A DNA stretch of 64,000 bases from Muricea muricata (lineage: Eukaryota > Cnidaria > Anthozoa > Malacalcyonacea > Plexauridae): assembly GCA_963855995.1 (NCBI GenBank), contig OY979728.1, forward strand, positions 9,322,004 through 9,386,003, written 5' to 3'. A model generated the notes under the pieces. The model made no database searches. It was not told the origin of the DNA and saw only the letters and a list, made by a program, of their open reading frames with translations. Within the stretch, counting starts at the first letter, position 1. Every line of letters starts with the position of its first letter. Below, piece by piece: positions 36,558-47,778 of the stretch. A program made the translations under genes and the position numbers.

Positions 36558-36946
36558 TTACGTGAAAAGTTGCAGTTCTTTACTGATCTTATGACCAGTG
36601 CTGAGGAAGGGTTTGTTGTGTTTAATAAGTAGTGCTTCAAGAAAGGCAAGAATGTTGTAGTTTTTAGATTTGGTTGAGTGGAGTATTTTGCAGTTGTTGA
36701 GAACAAGGATGTCAATAAGAGAAAGGTTGTCAGAAGGTAGGGGAAGATCATTGAGTAGTGTGAACTGGTTTTGTAAAGAAGCCAAGTATCGTGCATGTTC
36801 ACACACAAAAAAATGCTCGCCCACAGCACTAGAAGAAAGCCTGGAAAGCATGCTTTTTTAAACGTACAGAAAGGCATTTTTGTGTCATGCCGATACATGT
36901 TTTGCCACAACCTGGGCAAGCGACCCCATATACATTATTACTGCGA
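36558..36946 (-). pseudogene. Penelope-like element C-terminal (GIY-YIG-like) remnant, minus copy
   Basis: The frame contains LSSSAVGEHFFVCEHARYLA and a tail ending ISKELQLFT, matching the plus-strand copy at 36950-37468 over its length. The upstream part that should carry the CxxCG(K)xYIGxT signature (36845-36930) is out of frame. The copy is truncated at the palindrome centre. Penelope-like retroelements use a C-terminal GIY-YIG endonuclease; this copy is too decayed to be active. Confidence 0.65.
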
Positions 36947-36949
36947 GCC

Positions 36950-37468
36950 GTGGCGATTTCCTTTTAAAATCATGTGTGAACAAAGTACAAAGATTTCTTT
37001 CCAAGCCGGTTAAATTTGTCACTATTTATGACACTAAAAAACTTTCATATTTTGTTTCCAACAAAGATAAACTTCCTCCTTTATCTCGCAGTAATATTGT
37101 ATATGAGGCTTGCCCAGGTTGTGGCAAAACATATCGGCATGACACAAAAATGTTTTTCTGTACGTTTAAAAGAACATGCTACCAGGCTTTCTTCTAGTGC
37201 TGTGGGCGAACATTTTTCTGTGTGTGAACATGCACGATACTTGGCTTCTTTACAAAACCAATTCACACTACTCAATGATCTTCCCCTATCTTCTGAAAGC
37301 CTTTCTCCTATTGAGATCCTTGTTCTCAACAACTACAAAATACTCCACTCAACCAAATCTAACAACTACAACATCTTTGCCTTTCTTGATGCACTACTTA
37401 TTAAGCACAACAAACACTTCCTCAGCACTGGTCTTAAGGCCAGTAAAGAAGTACAGCTTTTCACGTAA
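36950..37468 (+). pseudogene. Penelope-like element GIY-YIG-like endonuclease remnant, plus copy
   Basis: The reading runs KFVTIYDTKKLSYFVSNKDK, then LPPLSRSNIVYEACPGCGKTY, and after a one-base frame change IGMTQKCFSVRLKEHATRLS and on to KASKEVQLFT. The segment YEACPGCGKTY/IGMTQKCFSVRLKEH is the CxxCG-YIGxT-RLxEH pattern of Penelope-like GIY-YIG endonucleases. The frameshift near 37125-37135 breaks it and the reverse transcriptase part is absent, so the copy is 5'-truncated. A (C/G)TTTGAAATAAAGT-type 3' region follows to about 37700. Confidence 0.75.
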
Positions 37469-38611
37469 CTATTCTAACGTTGTTCTACTTGTAAAGTCTT
37501 TCTTTGTAATATAAAACATTGTTGTAAATATAACTAATCGCTTTGCTTGGATCTGCATAACTTCTGGGCACATGTCAAACGCTTTCTCTCTACGTTGTAT
37601 ATATCTAAGTTGTAAAGTATTGTATTTCATTCTGTCTGATAATGACTTTGAAATAAAGTCGAAAATTTACAGTTTCAACTTGCGTCTTGTTTTGAAGCAT
37701 ATCTTGCATTCTCAAGATGTCTTTTTTCGGAATTTGCTTTTTACTTTACTTTGCCAACGAAGTGGTAGAACGATTATTTAGATCCGTATTATTAACGACC
37801 AACATATCTTTGTATGTGCCCAAATGTGCAGAAGAGACCTCTGATTCCTATTTCCGCTGTTACCAGCAGAACTCGTTTACTTTACCACTTTTTTGTTGAC
37901 TCCTTAGCCTCGCCGGATACATAGCATCACTGAATATCAATAATTTAACCCATGCATGCATTTTCCAAGCTTTATCATGCTGATTTCGTCTGCCTGTCAA
38001 AAGAACAAACTTCCGTTGTGCTTTCAAGCATTTTTACCTCAATCCAGTTCCAAACATTTATTCCACGACACCAGTGGAGGTACTTTTAGAATTATTACTG
38101 CTTACCAGGAATCCATCAATGCTAGTTTTGAAGATATATGGCAAAGCAAACTTTCTCAAAATGCTGATATAGACGTTGATCATGATAATTTACGAACAGT
38201 TCTCCATCAAACGCCTAATACCTCCCATTCTTATCCATTTTAGAAGTCCAGAATCCCTCTTTTCCACCGTTCCACGTATTCTTTGAAAAATCCTTTGAAA
38301 AAACTAAAACATTGATTAAAAAATGTCGTTTCTACTTCCAATTAAGTTAAAAACGACGTCTTATCGTGTTATCATATTTTTGAAACTGATAGCGTGGTCC
38401 ACCTGAAATATGGAACAACGCCAAATTTTTTAGTCATGTGACTAACATCAAATATCAACATCGCAAAGATCTTCTAACAACTTTGTTATGATGTTCGTAA
38501 GTTTTAATGAATAGCAATGCTCATTTTGAATACGTACGGCATAAATATCTTATAAAACTAATACCATGGTTCGTACTGTAGAATTAGTTTATTTCGCTTC
38601 CCTGCTTTAGT

Positions 38612-38712
38612 TATGCTAGGTATATACGAGATGATCCTTACTGGACCTCTAGGAAGAACAGTTTAGAACTGATAGAGCTATCCAGTATAAATAAAGTTAG
38701 TTTAGTTTAGCT
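38612..38712 (+). repeat. Single copy of the ~110-bp 'CCTCTAGGAAGAACAG' repeat
   Basis: Contains GATGATCCTTACTGGACCTC, AGGAAGAACAGTTTAGAACTG and ATAGAGCTATCCAGTATAAA. The same unit is tandemly arrayed in the opposite orientation at 41455-41712 and 58470-58830. Confidence 0.8.
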
Positions 38713-38746
38713 TTTGTTAACCAAATAAGCCTCAAGTCCAACATAC

Positions 38747-38878
38747 CTTTGCGTTTATCAGTAGATTTCTTTGTCGCCATTAACTGTCTTCTCATCTGAT
38801 CATCTCCTTCGTCTTTGTCCAACTATTGATCACACGGCAAATATGTACTGTCCCTTTTACCAGCTCCATCACTGTCAC
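38747..38878 (-). pseudogene. PLAT-domain exon C with frameshift and stop at the conserved Trp
   Basis: After an AG acceptor the frame starts VT and then shifts into DGAGKRDSTYLPCDQ, TAG (38823-38825), LDKDEGDDQMRRQLMATKKS. The PLAT second-half consensus is FPCxRWLDxxEDDxxxxREL, so the TAG replaces the conserved Trp (TGG to TAG). The donor GTATGT is normal. It follows exon D in gene order and is a clear relic. Confidence 0.7.
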
Positions 38879-38949
38879 CTTATAAGAGAATGATGAAACT
38901 ATAAGAACATCCATTGAAAACAATGTAAATTACAATAGAAATCTCTAAC

Positions 38950-38998
38950 CTTATTCAGATACCATCCTGGACCAAATCCAGTGTTGTCGTGTTCCACT
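38950..38998 (-). pseudogene. PLAT-domain exon D (HDN..GPGWYL motif)
   Basis: A short exon with consensus splice borders encodes VEHDNTGFGPGWYLNK, the diagnostic HDNxGxGPGWYLDK loop of PLAT domains. Intact itself; pairs with exon C to form a PLAT repeat. Confidence 0.7.
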
Positions 38999-39084
38999 CT
39001 AAAAAGGAGACATAAAACTGTAAGGAAAGTGTACGCTCAAAAGGTCGAGTTCTCCTTCTTCTGTTTCATTTCGGCCCTATCAAA

Positions 39085-40095
39085 AAAAGCAGAGTTATCA
39101 AGTTAGTTTAAAAGTGTTTGATAATAATACAAATGATTTCATTGAAATTGAGTCTAAAGAATTTGTTAAATATTTGGGAGTTATAATAGATAGCAATCTC
39201 ATGTGGAAATACCACATAGATAACATAGCCTATAAAATAAGTAAAGCTATTGGTATAATGGCCAGGCTAAGACATTTTGTTCCCTTATCAACTTTAAATA
39301 GTATATATCGCTGTTTAATACAGCCATATACAACATATGGTATAGTTGTATGGGGAAATACCTCTAAGGAGTATTTAGATAAAATTCTTAAATTACAGAA
39401 AAGGGCTCTACGACTAATGTATTTTAAAAATTGTAAAGAACACGCAATTCCACTTTTTGTTAAATCAAAAGTACTTCCGATACATATGCTTTACTACAAA
39501 ACTATTGGTAATTTAATGCATGAAATTAATAACAATTCCTGTCCATCTTCAAGTTCGCATTGTTTTACTCACTCACGACAAATCCATAATTATAACACTA
39601 GGCATTGTGTATCTAATAATTTTTACATTAAATACTCAAGACTTAATGGAGTAGGTACATCATTTGTGGGGTATGGAGCTAGGGTTTGGAACAGTATTTC
39701 TACTGACGTGCGGGAATTGGGTAGAATTAAGTTTAATAAAGTAATCAAAAAATCTCTTTTGACAATACTTGAGCTTGAGGATGATTATGTCGACGAAAAG
39801 TTGCTAGTTCGACAAATGGCTAAACAACGGAAATAATTTTTCTTTGGTATGGGGTTTATGCTAATTTGTTCGAGGAGACCATTCTCCTGTTTGATTTGAA
39901 TGCGTTATGATGTTTGTTGATTACTCAGACAGAATATGAATTTTAATTCAGGTTTAGTGTGTAAACATCTTTATATTCATCTTTATCTTTATCTTCTTTA
40001 ATTTATATTAATTATTGGTCTTTTACTGTATGCCTCGATTAGCCGTGCTATATTGCATACAGTATTATTTTTGTGAATTTTCTAAATTTGATTAA
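39085..40095 (+). mobile_element. 5'-truncated non-LTR retrotransposon (LINE)
   Basis: An open frame of 240 codons (39114-39836) matches the C-terminal part of LINE reverse transcriptases of the jockey/CR1/L2 group. It shows VKYLGVIIDSNLMWKYHID (the xLGVxxDxxLxWxxHI motif), then IYRCLIQPYTTYGIVVWG, then LDKILKLQKRALRLMYF. The endonuclease and catalytic RT motifs upstream are absent, so it is a dead-on-arrival copy. The 3' untranslated region runs into an (AAT)n tail, as in LINEs with microsatellite tails. It lies between PLAT exons E and D. Confidence 0.85.
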
Positions 40096-40097
40096 TT

Positions 40098-40098
<1 letters not shown>

Positions 40099-40193
<95 letters not shown>
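40099..40193. repeat. (AAT)n microsatellite, LINE tail
   Basis: About 31 uninterrupted AAT/TAA units directly follow the LINE 3' region. Confidence 0.95.
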
Positions 40194-40402
40194 GAGACTT
40201 GTCAGAGAACAACTTTTAAAAGATAAATATATCCTAATCTCGAGTGGAAATCATACACATGGAGAAAAATTCATCATCAACCTTTTCTCTTCCAGCAGGA
40301 ATCGAACCTACTCTCTTCAACCACTAATAGTTTTCCGTAGTTTTAAACTGGCCCAAAAATTATCACTTTGATTTATATCACGCAAACTCTTAAACAACTA
40401 AC

Positions 40403-40583
40403 CTGTTTTTACTGGTAATTTTGAAGTACCGCTATTGGCTTGTAGCTGTCGTGTGATTTGACAATCATCCTCAAACAATGACAACCATTAAAAACACGGG
40501 AATGTCCAGACTTTCTTATGTCTTGTGTTCTTTACCAATACTTCAAGTAAGAACCAACCTTGCTTTCTTTCTATGCCATCGTG
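40403..40583 (-). pseudogene. PLAT-domain exon E with in-frame stop
   Basis: The reading HDGIERKQGWFLLEVLVKNT continues RHKKVWTFPCF, TAA (40488-40490), WLSLFEDDCQITRQLQAN. It covers the GWFL loop and the FPCxxWL second half of a PLAT repeat, with the stop two residues after the conserved Cys. Acceptor (TTTGTAG) and donor (GTTAGT) look normal. It is the most upstream of five PLAT exons on this strand. Confidence 0.7.
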
Positions 40584-40664
40584 CTACAAATAAAAAATGC
40601 TTTTTAATAACACAGTTGTAACCCTATTAAAACAGGTGTCGGTTTAAGCTAAGATTACGCCAAC

Positions 40665-40815
40665 GATAAATGTTCTTTCACTAGTTGAGACGATAAAACA
40701 GAATTTGACGTTTCGACCAAGTCAGGAGCTAGACGTATAACTTCCCAATGAAGGACCTGAAAAGTTGCTCAAAACGTCGATTTTTCCTTTATCGTTCCCG
40801 ATAATGAAAGAACCT
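40665..40815. repeat. Inverted repeat with TTCTTTCACTAGTTGAGACG / GAAAGAAC edges
   Basis: TTCTTTCACTAGTTGAGACG followed by ATAAAACAGAATTTGACGTTTC is mirrored by AAAACGTCGATTTTTCCTTTATCGTT then GATAATGAAAGAAC. Related sequences stand near 13440-13525 and 33960-34015. Possibly the 3' end of a dispersed retroelement family. Confidence 0.45.
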
Positions 40816-41454
40816 AGAGTACACCTTTCATGTAGTTTTGACCCCACTACCTACACTCATTTGCATAGAATTTATCGTCATCGTATACGTTTAAATGAAT
40901 TGCGCGTTAAAGCGCGACTTCGTCCACAGATGTGTTGTTTTGGCAACTCTTTCAGATCAATAATTTTGTACTTTCAATACGATTGTTCTTTTGTAACATG
41001 GCACTTGTCGAATATTGCATTCGATATTAAAAGCGATTTATGGAGGATCTACCAGTGTGATATTCATTTCGCTCAGAAATCTCTATTTACTTAACGCAGG
41101 AACAACTATATGAATTACAAGCGAATATGTCAGGCCGGCTTGGCCACTGATCACAACAGTGAATAGTAAGAAGCGAAAACGAGTATACTGATGCCAGGTT
41201 GCTTATTCGATGAAATTTGAAATCTGCCGTTGTGGAGACAGTGTGTATTGCAGATTGAGGTGATACCAGTTTGAAGATGTCCATGGTTGTCAATTGTAAG
41301 CAACGACCGTGAGACACCTTGTGGGGATACAGGACAAACATCCATGATACTGTAAGTCAGTCTTCCACCATCCCTAAACACGAAAGTACAAGTTCTAATC
41401 TACATCTACATCTTCATACTTCGGCAACGCTTTGGATCACCTCTTATTCCAGTG
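40816..41454. other. No supportable feature
   Basis: Overlapping open frames exist on both strands (to 109 aa) without recognisable domains or splice context; nothing is called. Confidence 0.4.
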
Positions 41455-41712
41455 TTCCTACAGGAGGAAACCTAAACTAAACTAACTTTATTTATACTGG
41501 ATAGTTCTATCAGTTCTAAACTGTTCTTCCTAGAGGTTCAGTAAATATCATCTCTTATTGATCAAGTGTTACTACAGGAAGAAAACCTAAACTAAACTAA
41601 GTTTATTTATACTGAATAACTCTTTCAGTTCTAAACTGTTCTTTGCAGAGGCCTAGTAAGGATCATCTCTTATTGATCAAGTCTTACTTCAGCAGGAAAC
41701 CTAAACTAAACG
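41455..41712 (-). repeat. Tandem array of the ~110-bp repeat (three units)
   Basis: Successive units contain AGGAGGAAACCTAAACTAAA, TTTATTTATACTGGATAG, TCAGTTCTAAACTGTTCTT and ATCATCTCTTATTGATCAAG. The orientation is opposite to the single copy at 38612-38712. Confidence 0.85.
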
Positions 41713-42349
41713 TCCAGCTTTAATTAACTCACCTATTCGTTCTTATCTGGCATTCACGTCATGTGGCAACAACAGCTGACCATCACATATGGGTGAGTCA
41801 AACGTAATTTCTCAAAGACCTACAAGCATAAAAATAGGTACGCGACGCGTACATGTATCTGCGCGTACGCAAAACAATTGAGTTCGGAAAAAATGCTTAG
41901 AAAATTGATTGACATATCTCCATTGTAACAAAGAAAACGTTCGTCGCAATATTTTGCTGTATGTGTAGCACATTATCGTGATAACTAGAGGAAAAATTTT
42001 TGAAAATCGTTAATACAGTAGAAATAACTGTATAGGTGTAATAAATGATCATTGATAGAAAATTATTTTATGCCTATGCGCTCGCTTTATCTAATTTTCA
42101 AAGCATCCAATAAATCCAATAAGAACATAGAAGGGATCAACATTATATTGTCGTAACATTCATAAAACTGAAGTGCAAGTCAGTATATACTGAGTACATG
42201 CTGTCATGAAATACGTCCCTATAATGTAGTATATCAAGATTAAATTTGATGCCTGACAGTGAGTGTATGCACAAAGTGTATGCTTATTATGTCGAAATGT
42301 AACCTTACTTATTGGAAGATAACCTAGGGTTAGGGTTAAGATATTTGTT
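41713..42349. other. Intergenic stretch between array and Helentron
   Basis: AT-rich, nothing recognised except GGGTTAGGGTTA near 42330, next to the 3' end of the Helentron coding region. I could not place the Helentron's 3' terminus. Confidence 0.4.
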
Positions 42350-45100
42350 CTATTGAAAACAATTTGTTAACGCACATACTGCTTTATGGTCTGAGAAATA
42401 AGTTTCCAAAATGTGTGAACTAGCTTGTGACTCTGGTAAATTTGTATAAATGTGATCTATTAATGTCTGGTTATCTGTAGTGAAACTAGAAACTAGCTGT
42501 CTATAGTTATTGTCGTTAATAAAAAAGTTATATAAAGGCCTTCTAATGATTTCATCGAACCAATTTATATTAAAATCACCCATGAAAATGTTAAAATGAG
42601 AATTTAATGAGATCAGAAGCTGAGATAAAGCTTCTAACAAGTGTTGCAGTGGAATCTTGGGTGATCTATATATTCCAACAATGGTAACGTGTGGCAAAAT
42701 CATTACTTTCATAATAGTTATCTCAATACCATTCACATTACGACAACATGGATATCCAGGCAAGAATTCAACTCGGCTAAATACTGCCATTCCGCCAAAA
42801 GGTCTGGAAGTCAAAGATTGACTGTCATTTCTAAACAAACTGTAACCATCTATGTCATACGTAATATCATTATCTGACGTACGACATCGAGTTTCTGAAA
42901 AAATATTGATGTCAGTATTTGTAAAATTTAAATCATGTCGAACATCGTCAATGTGTTTGTGTAATGACCGTGCATTTAGATTGCATATTTTAAAGGTCAC
43001 TTGATTTGTCTTATAAATAGGAATAACACTAAGTTTCAGTTTACGCTTATTCCTCAACAATTTCATTTCTGCTATCACATGAGGATTAACAGCTATTTTT
43101 TCTTCACAAAGATCAGTGATGTATAAACCTTCTATGGTCGTTACTCTGCTTAAACCAACATAATGTATGTGGGGGACTGCTCTTCTAGTGCTGAAATTTA
43201 CAACAATTTTTTGCTCAGTGTCACCTTGTGATCGATGTATTGTCTTAGCTGCAGCAGGTCTAAGAGGAAACTGTTTTCTAACAACTTGTGCAGTTTGGTT
43301 TCTACCAACACCAAATTGAGTAGTGATTGGTTTTATTGGAGTCCATGTTGACTCAATACCTTGTACATAAAGATTTCTATTTTCATGTCTGATTTTTTCT
43401 CCAACATCCGGATGGTCAAACTGTACCCATATTATACCTGATGGTTTATCTTTATGATTTAATTGTATCTTTTTAATGATATTACCAGCACCATTAGTCA
43501 TTCCATCATCAGTTCGTACATTACAAGCTATCTCTGTTCTTTCCCCAACAGACAAATGAAGATTTCCAGCGATTTGTTTTGTTTTCCGTGGATCATCTGG
43601 TATTTGACTCAAAATTCTATCACGAAGTTGAGCAGAGTTAGCTCCAATAACGCTGTCCACTGCTTTAATGGAGAACTTTTCACCAGTTGCTGCATTGTGC
43701 ACTCTTTTATTGAATTCATTTACTTTTTGATTTTGTATGAACAAATGAGGCACATCCATAGGATCGTCAATGCTATTTTCTACTATCAATCGTTCTTTGA
43801 GCTTCATAATGTCCTCATTGGTATGCTTCCCTTCTCTAAGTCTATTCAATATTTCAGCAAATATTTTGCTTTCCTTTTGTCTCATTATTTCTTTCAATTC
43901 AAACATATTGAAGTTATCTTGCCATTTATTTGGAGCAAGAACAGCATATTCTGAATTTTCTGGGTTCTTGAAAATATACTTATCCATTACTGGTTCTAGC
44001 TGTAAAAGATCACCAATGGCAACTATGCTAACACCACCAAAGTCTTGTTTGCTTCCTTTGATATCTTTTAATCTGTTATTTATTTGAACATTAAACATTG
44101 CACTACCAACCATTGAGATCTCGTCCAAAAATATTAGTTTTAAACCTCCTAGTTCACATCTTAAGGTGTTCAGCCTGCTTGAGTCAAGATGTTTGTAATT
44201 TTTTAATGACTGACATGCAGGTATTGCAAGTGCACTATGTATTGTGTTACCTTTAATGTTGTAAGCTGCTTTGCCAGTTGGCGCAAGCATTAATATTTTA
44301 ACCAGATGAAAATTGTCACCAGCTCTTGTATTGTAATACTTAAGTGCTGCTTGGTAAAGACACTTAGTTAGATGCGACTTTCCCACTCCAGCTCCTCCAC
44401 TATGAAAGCAGTAGAATGGGTTGGCAGAGGTTTTAATAAGATGTAAAACATGGTAGAAAAATTCTTTCTGTTCTTTATTTAGTTTCTGTACCATTCCTCT
44501 ATAAACATCATCTTGTTCTTCATGTAATATTAGCTGTTCAGTAGTTGATGCAGTTGAAGGTATTCCAAGATCACCAGACAGGTCATAGTTTTCATTAAAG
44601 TCTGGATGAAGGTCTTGTGTACCTTCTAATTCATCTTGAAGTTCAATATTTTGTGTTCCCGGGGCAACTAGGTCATAATTATCATCATCTTCGGCCATAT
44701 TGTTGAGCTGATCTTGTATTTCATTCAGGTCATCACTACACATAGCATACAGCTTCATTTGCTCATCTATTACATTTTTTACTTGTAAATAGTGTTCTTG
44801 ATATGAATAATAATTTCTCAACAAATCTGTCGTTTCATTTCTCCATGATGTGAACAACATGATTAGCTCGCGATAATGTTTTTCAGAGTCGACATCCTTG
44901 TTGAAACAGACACTTCGAATTATTCTGGCTTTAGACCTTTTCTTGTTTTTTTGTTCTATTTCTTTCTTTACATTATCATCACCATTATCATCAGTATTGG
45001 TCTCAAGTGGATAATTGTCAATGTCCAGCTCATTACATGGCTTGATATAAGACGTACCATGTGAGTCGTACCATGCAGCCCAATCAGCAAGGGACAGATT
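42350..45100 (-). pseudogene. Helentron Pif1-like helicase plus EEP endonuclease
   Basis: The frame runs from just after the stop at 45101-45103 (NLSLADWAAWYDSH) to 42350. Counting from the Met at 44860: Walker A SGGAGVGKSHLTK at about 154-166, APTGKAAYNIKG, Walker B-like FLDEISMVG, GDLLQLEPV, and later HRSQGDTEQ and VGLSRVTTIEGLYI. These are the motifs of Pif1/RecD-like 5'-3' helicases found in Helitrons. Residues about 634-836 form an endonuclease/exonuclease/phosphatase-type domain: KICNLNARSL, FSETRC, GDFNINW and a final SDHKAVCAL. This 837-codon stretch has no internal stop, so decay is recent. In the intact element it was fused to the Rep domain. Confidence 0.9.
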
Positions 45101-46534
45101 TTATAAATTTGCTGGTCGTTTTATGTAACGCTTTATTAAACCAGATGCATAAATTTCGTCAGATTCATCTTCCAAATCCCGAATTTCTTGCAAAGGTTTG
45201 AGTAGTTGTACTCTATCCTCTGAGGGTGAAGTATTTATAAACACCACTTGACGAGATGATTTTCTCATTGGAAGTTGCAGTGCTATGTAGACTGCCTCTT
45301 GTGCACTTATTTCAACATTATTTAAAAACTTATTTCCAATATCTCTGACTTGCTGTTTGATACTGGAATTACCTCTCCTTGCTTCTTCACAAGCGGTTCT
45401 CAACAGCTCACTCATACCTTTTTGAGCTTTTGATATATACGATACAATGTATATTGCACATGCATATACATCAAGTACAAATTGAATGTCCATATTTGCA
45501 CGCCATGCACTGAGACATGCCGAGTTATAATTATTGATCCTCAGTTGATTAGGTTTTCGTTTTAGGAATATGGTTGGTGCCCTAAGGCTAGATCGAAGGG
45601 CCAGTAAATAGTTTTGTTCAGTGAGTCTAAGATTTACCAACAATTGGTCAAATGTAATGTTCTCACCCTCTTTCATATCATTCAGATATTTCTTTACAAA
45701 GTTCCAAGTTTCTTTATGACGCTCAAGTTCGTTATGATCTTCATCAAATGGATAAAGGATTTTAGTTGACCTCATAGGTGGTTGTGGGTAATTGAATCGA
45801 CAAACAGTTTTTGATTTCTTCCGACAAGTGTGAGAATGACGATGAACTTGTCTATTTACGAGGGCAAGTAGCTCTGGATTATCATTTGGTTTTTCGCATG
45901 TGATTATTTTGTCGATAAATGAAACAACATCGCCATCAAAATCTTCACCAAATGTAGGAGCTCTTTCCAGCCATATCAGCATATGAATATGAGGTGATCC
46001 TCTCTGCTGATATTTAACCCTGTAAAACCAGTCTGCAATTTTTCCGAGAGGTGCTGCTGTACTTAAAAGAAAGTTTTGTATAAACTGATTTATTTGATAG
46101 TCAAAGTGTCTGGCACATGTTACTGGGTCACTTTGAATTAATCTGCTTTTTTCTTCCCAATTGAGGTTTTCAAGTTCGTTATCAGTATATTCTTTGCTAT
46201 CAACAAGTTTACCAAGGATTCTTAGTAAATGAATCCATTGTGTTTCTGCAGAAGAAAAACTGCAGAATAATGAAGCAGGTCCTAACTGCCTGATCATTGC
46301 AAATATGTCCTTTTTTGCTTTTTCAAAATATGGAGGTGAACCTCTCAAGGCTCTCAGAAATTTAAATCCTTCATCATGTTGAATCATGTTATCTATCGCG
46401 CCAGGTTGTTTTAGTTGACCTGCAGTTATTGTGCGATTACTTCGTTGGCATTTTCTTAAAGCAATCCGTGATTGCCCCAGTAAAATTTTCATTTGCACTT
46501 TCTTTGTTTTGAAAAAGATATTTTCAACACACAT
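45101..46534 (-). pseudogene. Helentron Rep (HUH) domain, Helitron_like_N
   Basis: Matches the Helitron replication-initiator region: FEKAKKDIFAMIRQLGPASLF, then the two-histidine motif QQRGSPHIHMLIWLE (HIH, metal binding), and a tyrosine motif AIYIVSYISKAQKGM (YxxxYxxK) expected to supply the catalytic tyrosines for rolling-circle nicking. Cys/His-rich HRHSHTCRKKSKTVCRFNYP lies between. The frame ends at an in-frame TAA (45101-45103) immediately before helicase sequence in the same frame, so one nonsense change separates Rep from helicase. Confidence 0.9.
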
Positions 46535-46730
46535 TGCTGCCCTTCGGTCTGACCTTCTTAATTCTGACTTGCAAATCTCACTATAATGGACATCAGTTAG
46601 TCTACTTGTATTGTCAGGACGCTTCTGTCCTAGAAATATACCGGAATATGCTAATTCTTCAGAGTATTTGTCTCTAAATATACTTATAGGTCTTCAGCGC
46701 TTTCCCTATGGCCTTCTCCATATGGCCTTC

Positions 46731-47756
46731 TCAATATGCGCCTTCCCCAGGTGCAATATTTAAAATGCACTGACGTTCATTATCAGTGACAAAGTCTGGA
46801 GCTGTCAACATAGTGTCAGTAACTCCAGCAGGTATTTCTACCTCATATTCACTCCATTGATCCTCGTCATCATCATGTGTTTGCTGAGTCTTATTAAAGT
46901 ATGTGTCACAACTCACATTGTCTGTATTACAGTCAATTGTATCTGGTGAATCCTCTGTAAGTTCATCATTATCATAACCACCGTCACTCAAAACAACTGA
47001 ATTACCTTCAAGCCAAGTGTCATTGAAACTTATACCTTCCTCTTTATAAAGGTTACCATTATTCACAAGCCATTTGGCAGCTTCTGCAACTTTTTGTGGT
47101 CTTACATTAAGTGACAAAGCTGAACTTTTGTATTGTAATCTTCTCTTAAGGTTCACTTTAATAGTACCAGTTTCATTTGGCAACCTTGGTAACATGCTGA
47201 CTGTATTAGCAATATCTGCAGGAACATTAACAATGTTTCCGTTGATTTTTAATTGTTTACTTCTAGGAGCCTGCATCAGTTTTTGAAAGGCAAGTCTTGG
47301 AGCTAGCAATCTAGATTCTAATTCATTTAAATCATAAAATGAAGGCTTTTTTGGAAACTGCATCCCATTTATGATAGCACAAGGAGGCACCTTATTCTTT
47401 TTTAAGTGTTTATTACATGTTTGACACAACCACTCAACATTGTTAACACTTACTTTATTTAAAAGTCTCTTGTGGACATCGGGGTTATTTTTTTTAAGTG
47501 TTGTGGCTGGCATAACGCTATGTTTATACCATAATTGGTCACAACAAGTGCAAATATATAGAGGACCTTGTGAGACAGTTTCGTGAAATTTAGATATTAA
47601 AGTTTGTGTTGATTCACGTTTAGTACGTTTTTCTTTCATATATTCTTTCATGTACTGTTTTCTCTTATTCTTAGATTCTAGACTCTGACTAGCTGGTTTT
47701 CTTTTCATGTATTCTTTCATGTACTGTTGTCGTTTTTCCTTAGATTTGGAGCTCAT
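46731..47756 (-). pseudogene. Helentron N-terminal segment: basic repeats and DUF6570-like domain
   Basis: Begins with lysine/arginine-rich repeats of RQYMKEYMKRKPASQSLES type. A cysteine-rich module follows (YICTCCDQLWYKHSV... WLCQTCNKHLKKNKVPPCA), then LESRLLAPRLAFQKLMQAPR and NVPADIANTVSMLPRL. This resembles the DUF6570-type segment preceding Helitron Rep domains. It ends CILNIAPGEG; the expected continuation PISIFRDKYSEELAYSGIF is present at about 46600-46690 in another frame after a short GAAGGCCATATG-type duplication, so a frameshift separates it from the Rep frame. The acidic stretch at 240-300 is low complexity. Confidence 0.8.
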
Positions 47757-47778
47757 CGTTGAGGATTGGAAATCCTCA

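Larger units (their letters stand above)
35538..38582. repeat. Inverted repeat made of two head-to-head Penelope-like copies
   Basis: The left arm (about 35538-36946) and right arm (about 37086-38582) are inverted around position 37015 with a 139-bp spacer. For example TACTGCGAG at 36938-36946 mirrors 37086-37094, and CCATGGTATTAG-type sequence ends both outer edges. Divergence is much higher than in the giant palindrome (many indels; extra sequence at about 37782-37970 in the right arm). Each arm carries a GIY-YIG-like coding remnant pointing outward. The structure sits between PLAT exons B and C. Confidence 0.8.

Noticed and set aside
41087..41381. Overlapping 84- and 76-aa minus-strand frames as a gene or PLAT exon
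   Set aside because: No motif, no conserved splice borders, and two competing frames.
41730..41800. Possible first-half PLAT exon upstream of exon E
   Set aside because: A GTGAGT donor is present but no frame gives a convincing PLAT pattern.
43463..43954. 163-aa plus-strand frame opposite the Helentron helicase
   Set aside because: It is the antisense shadow of a well-supported helicase frame.
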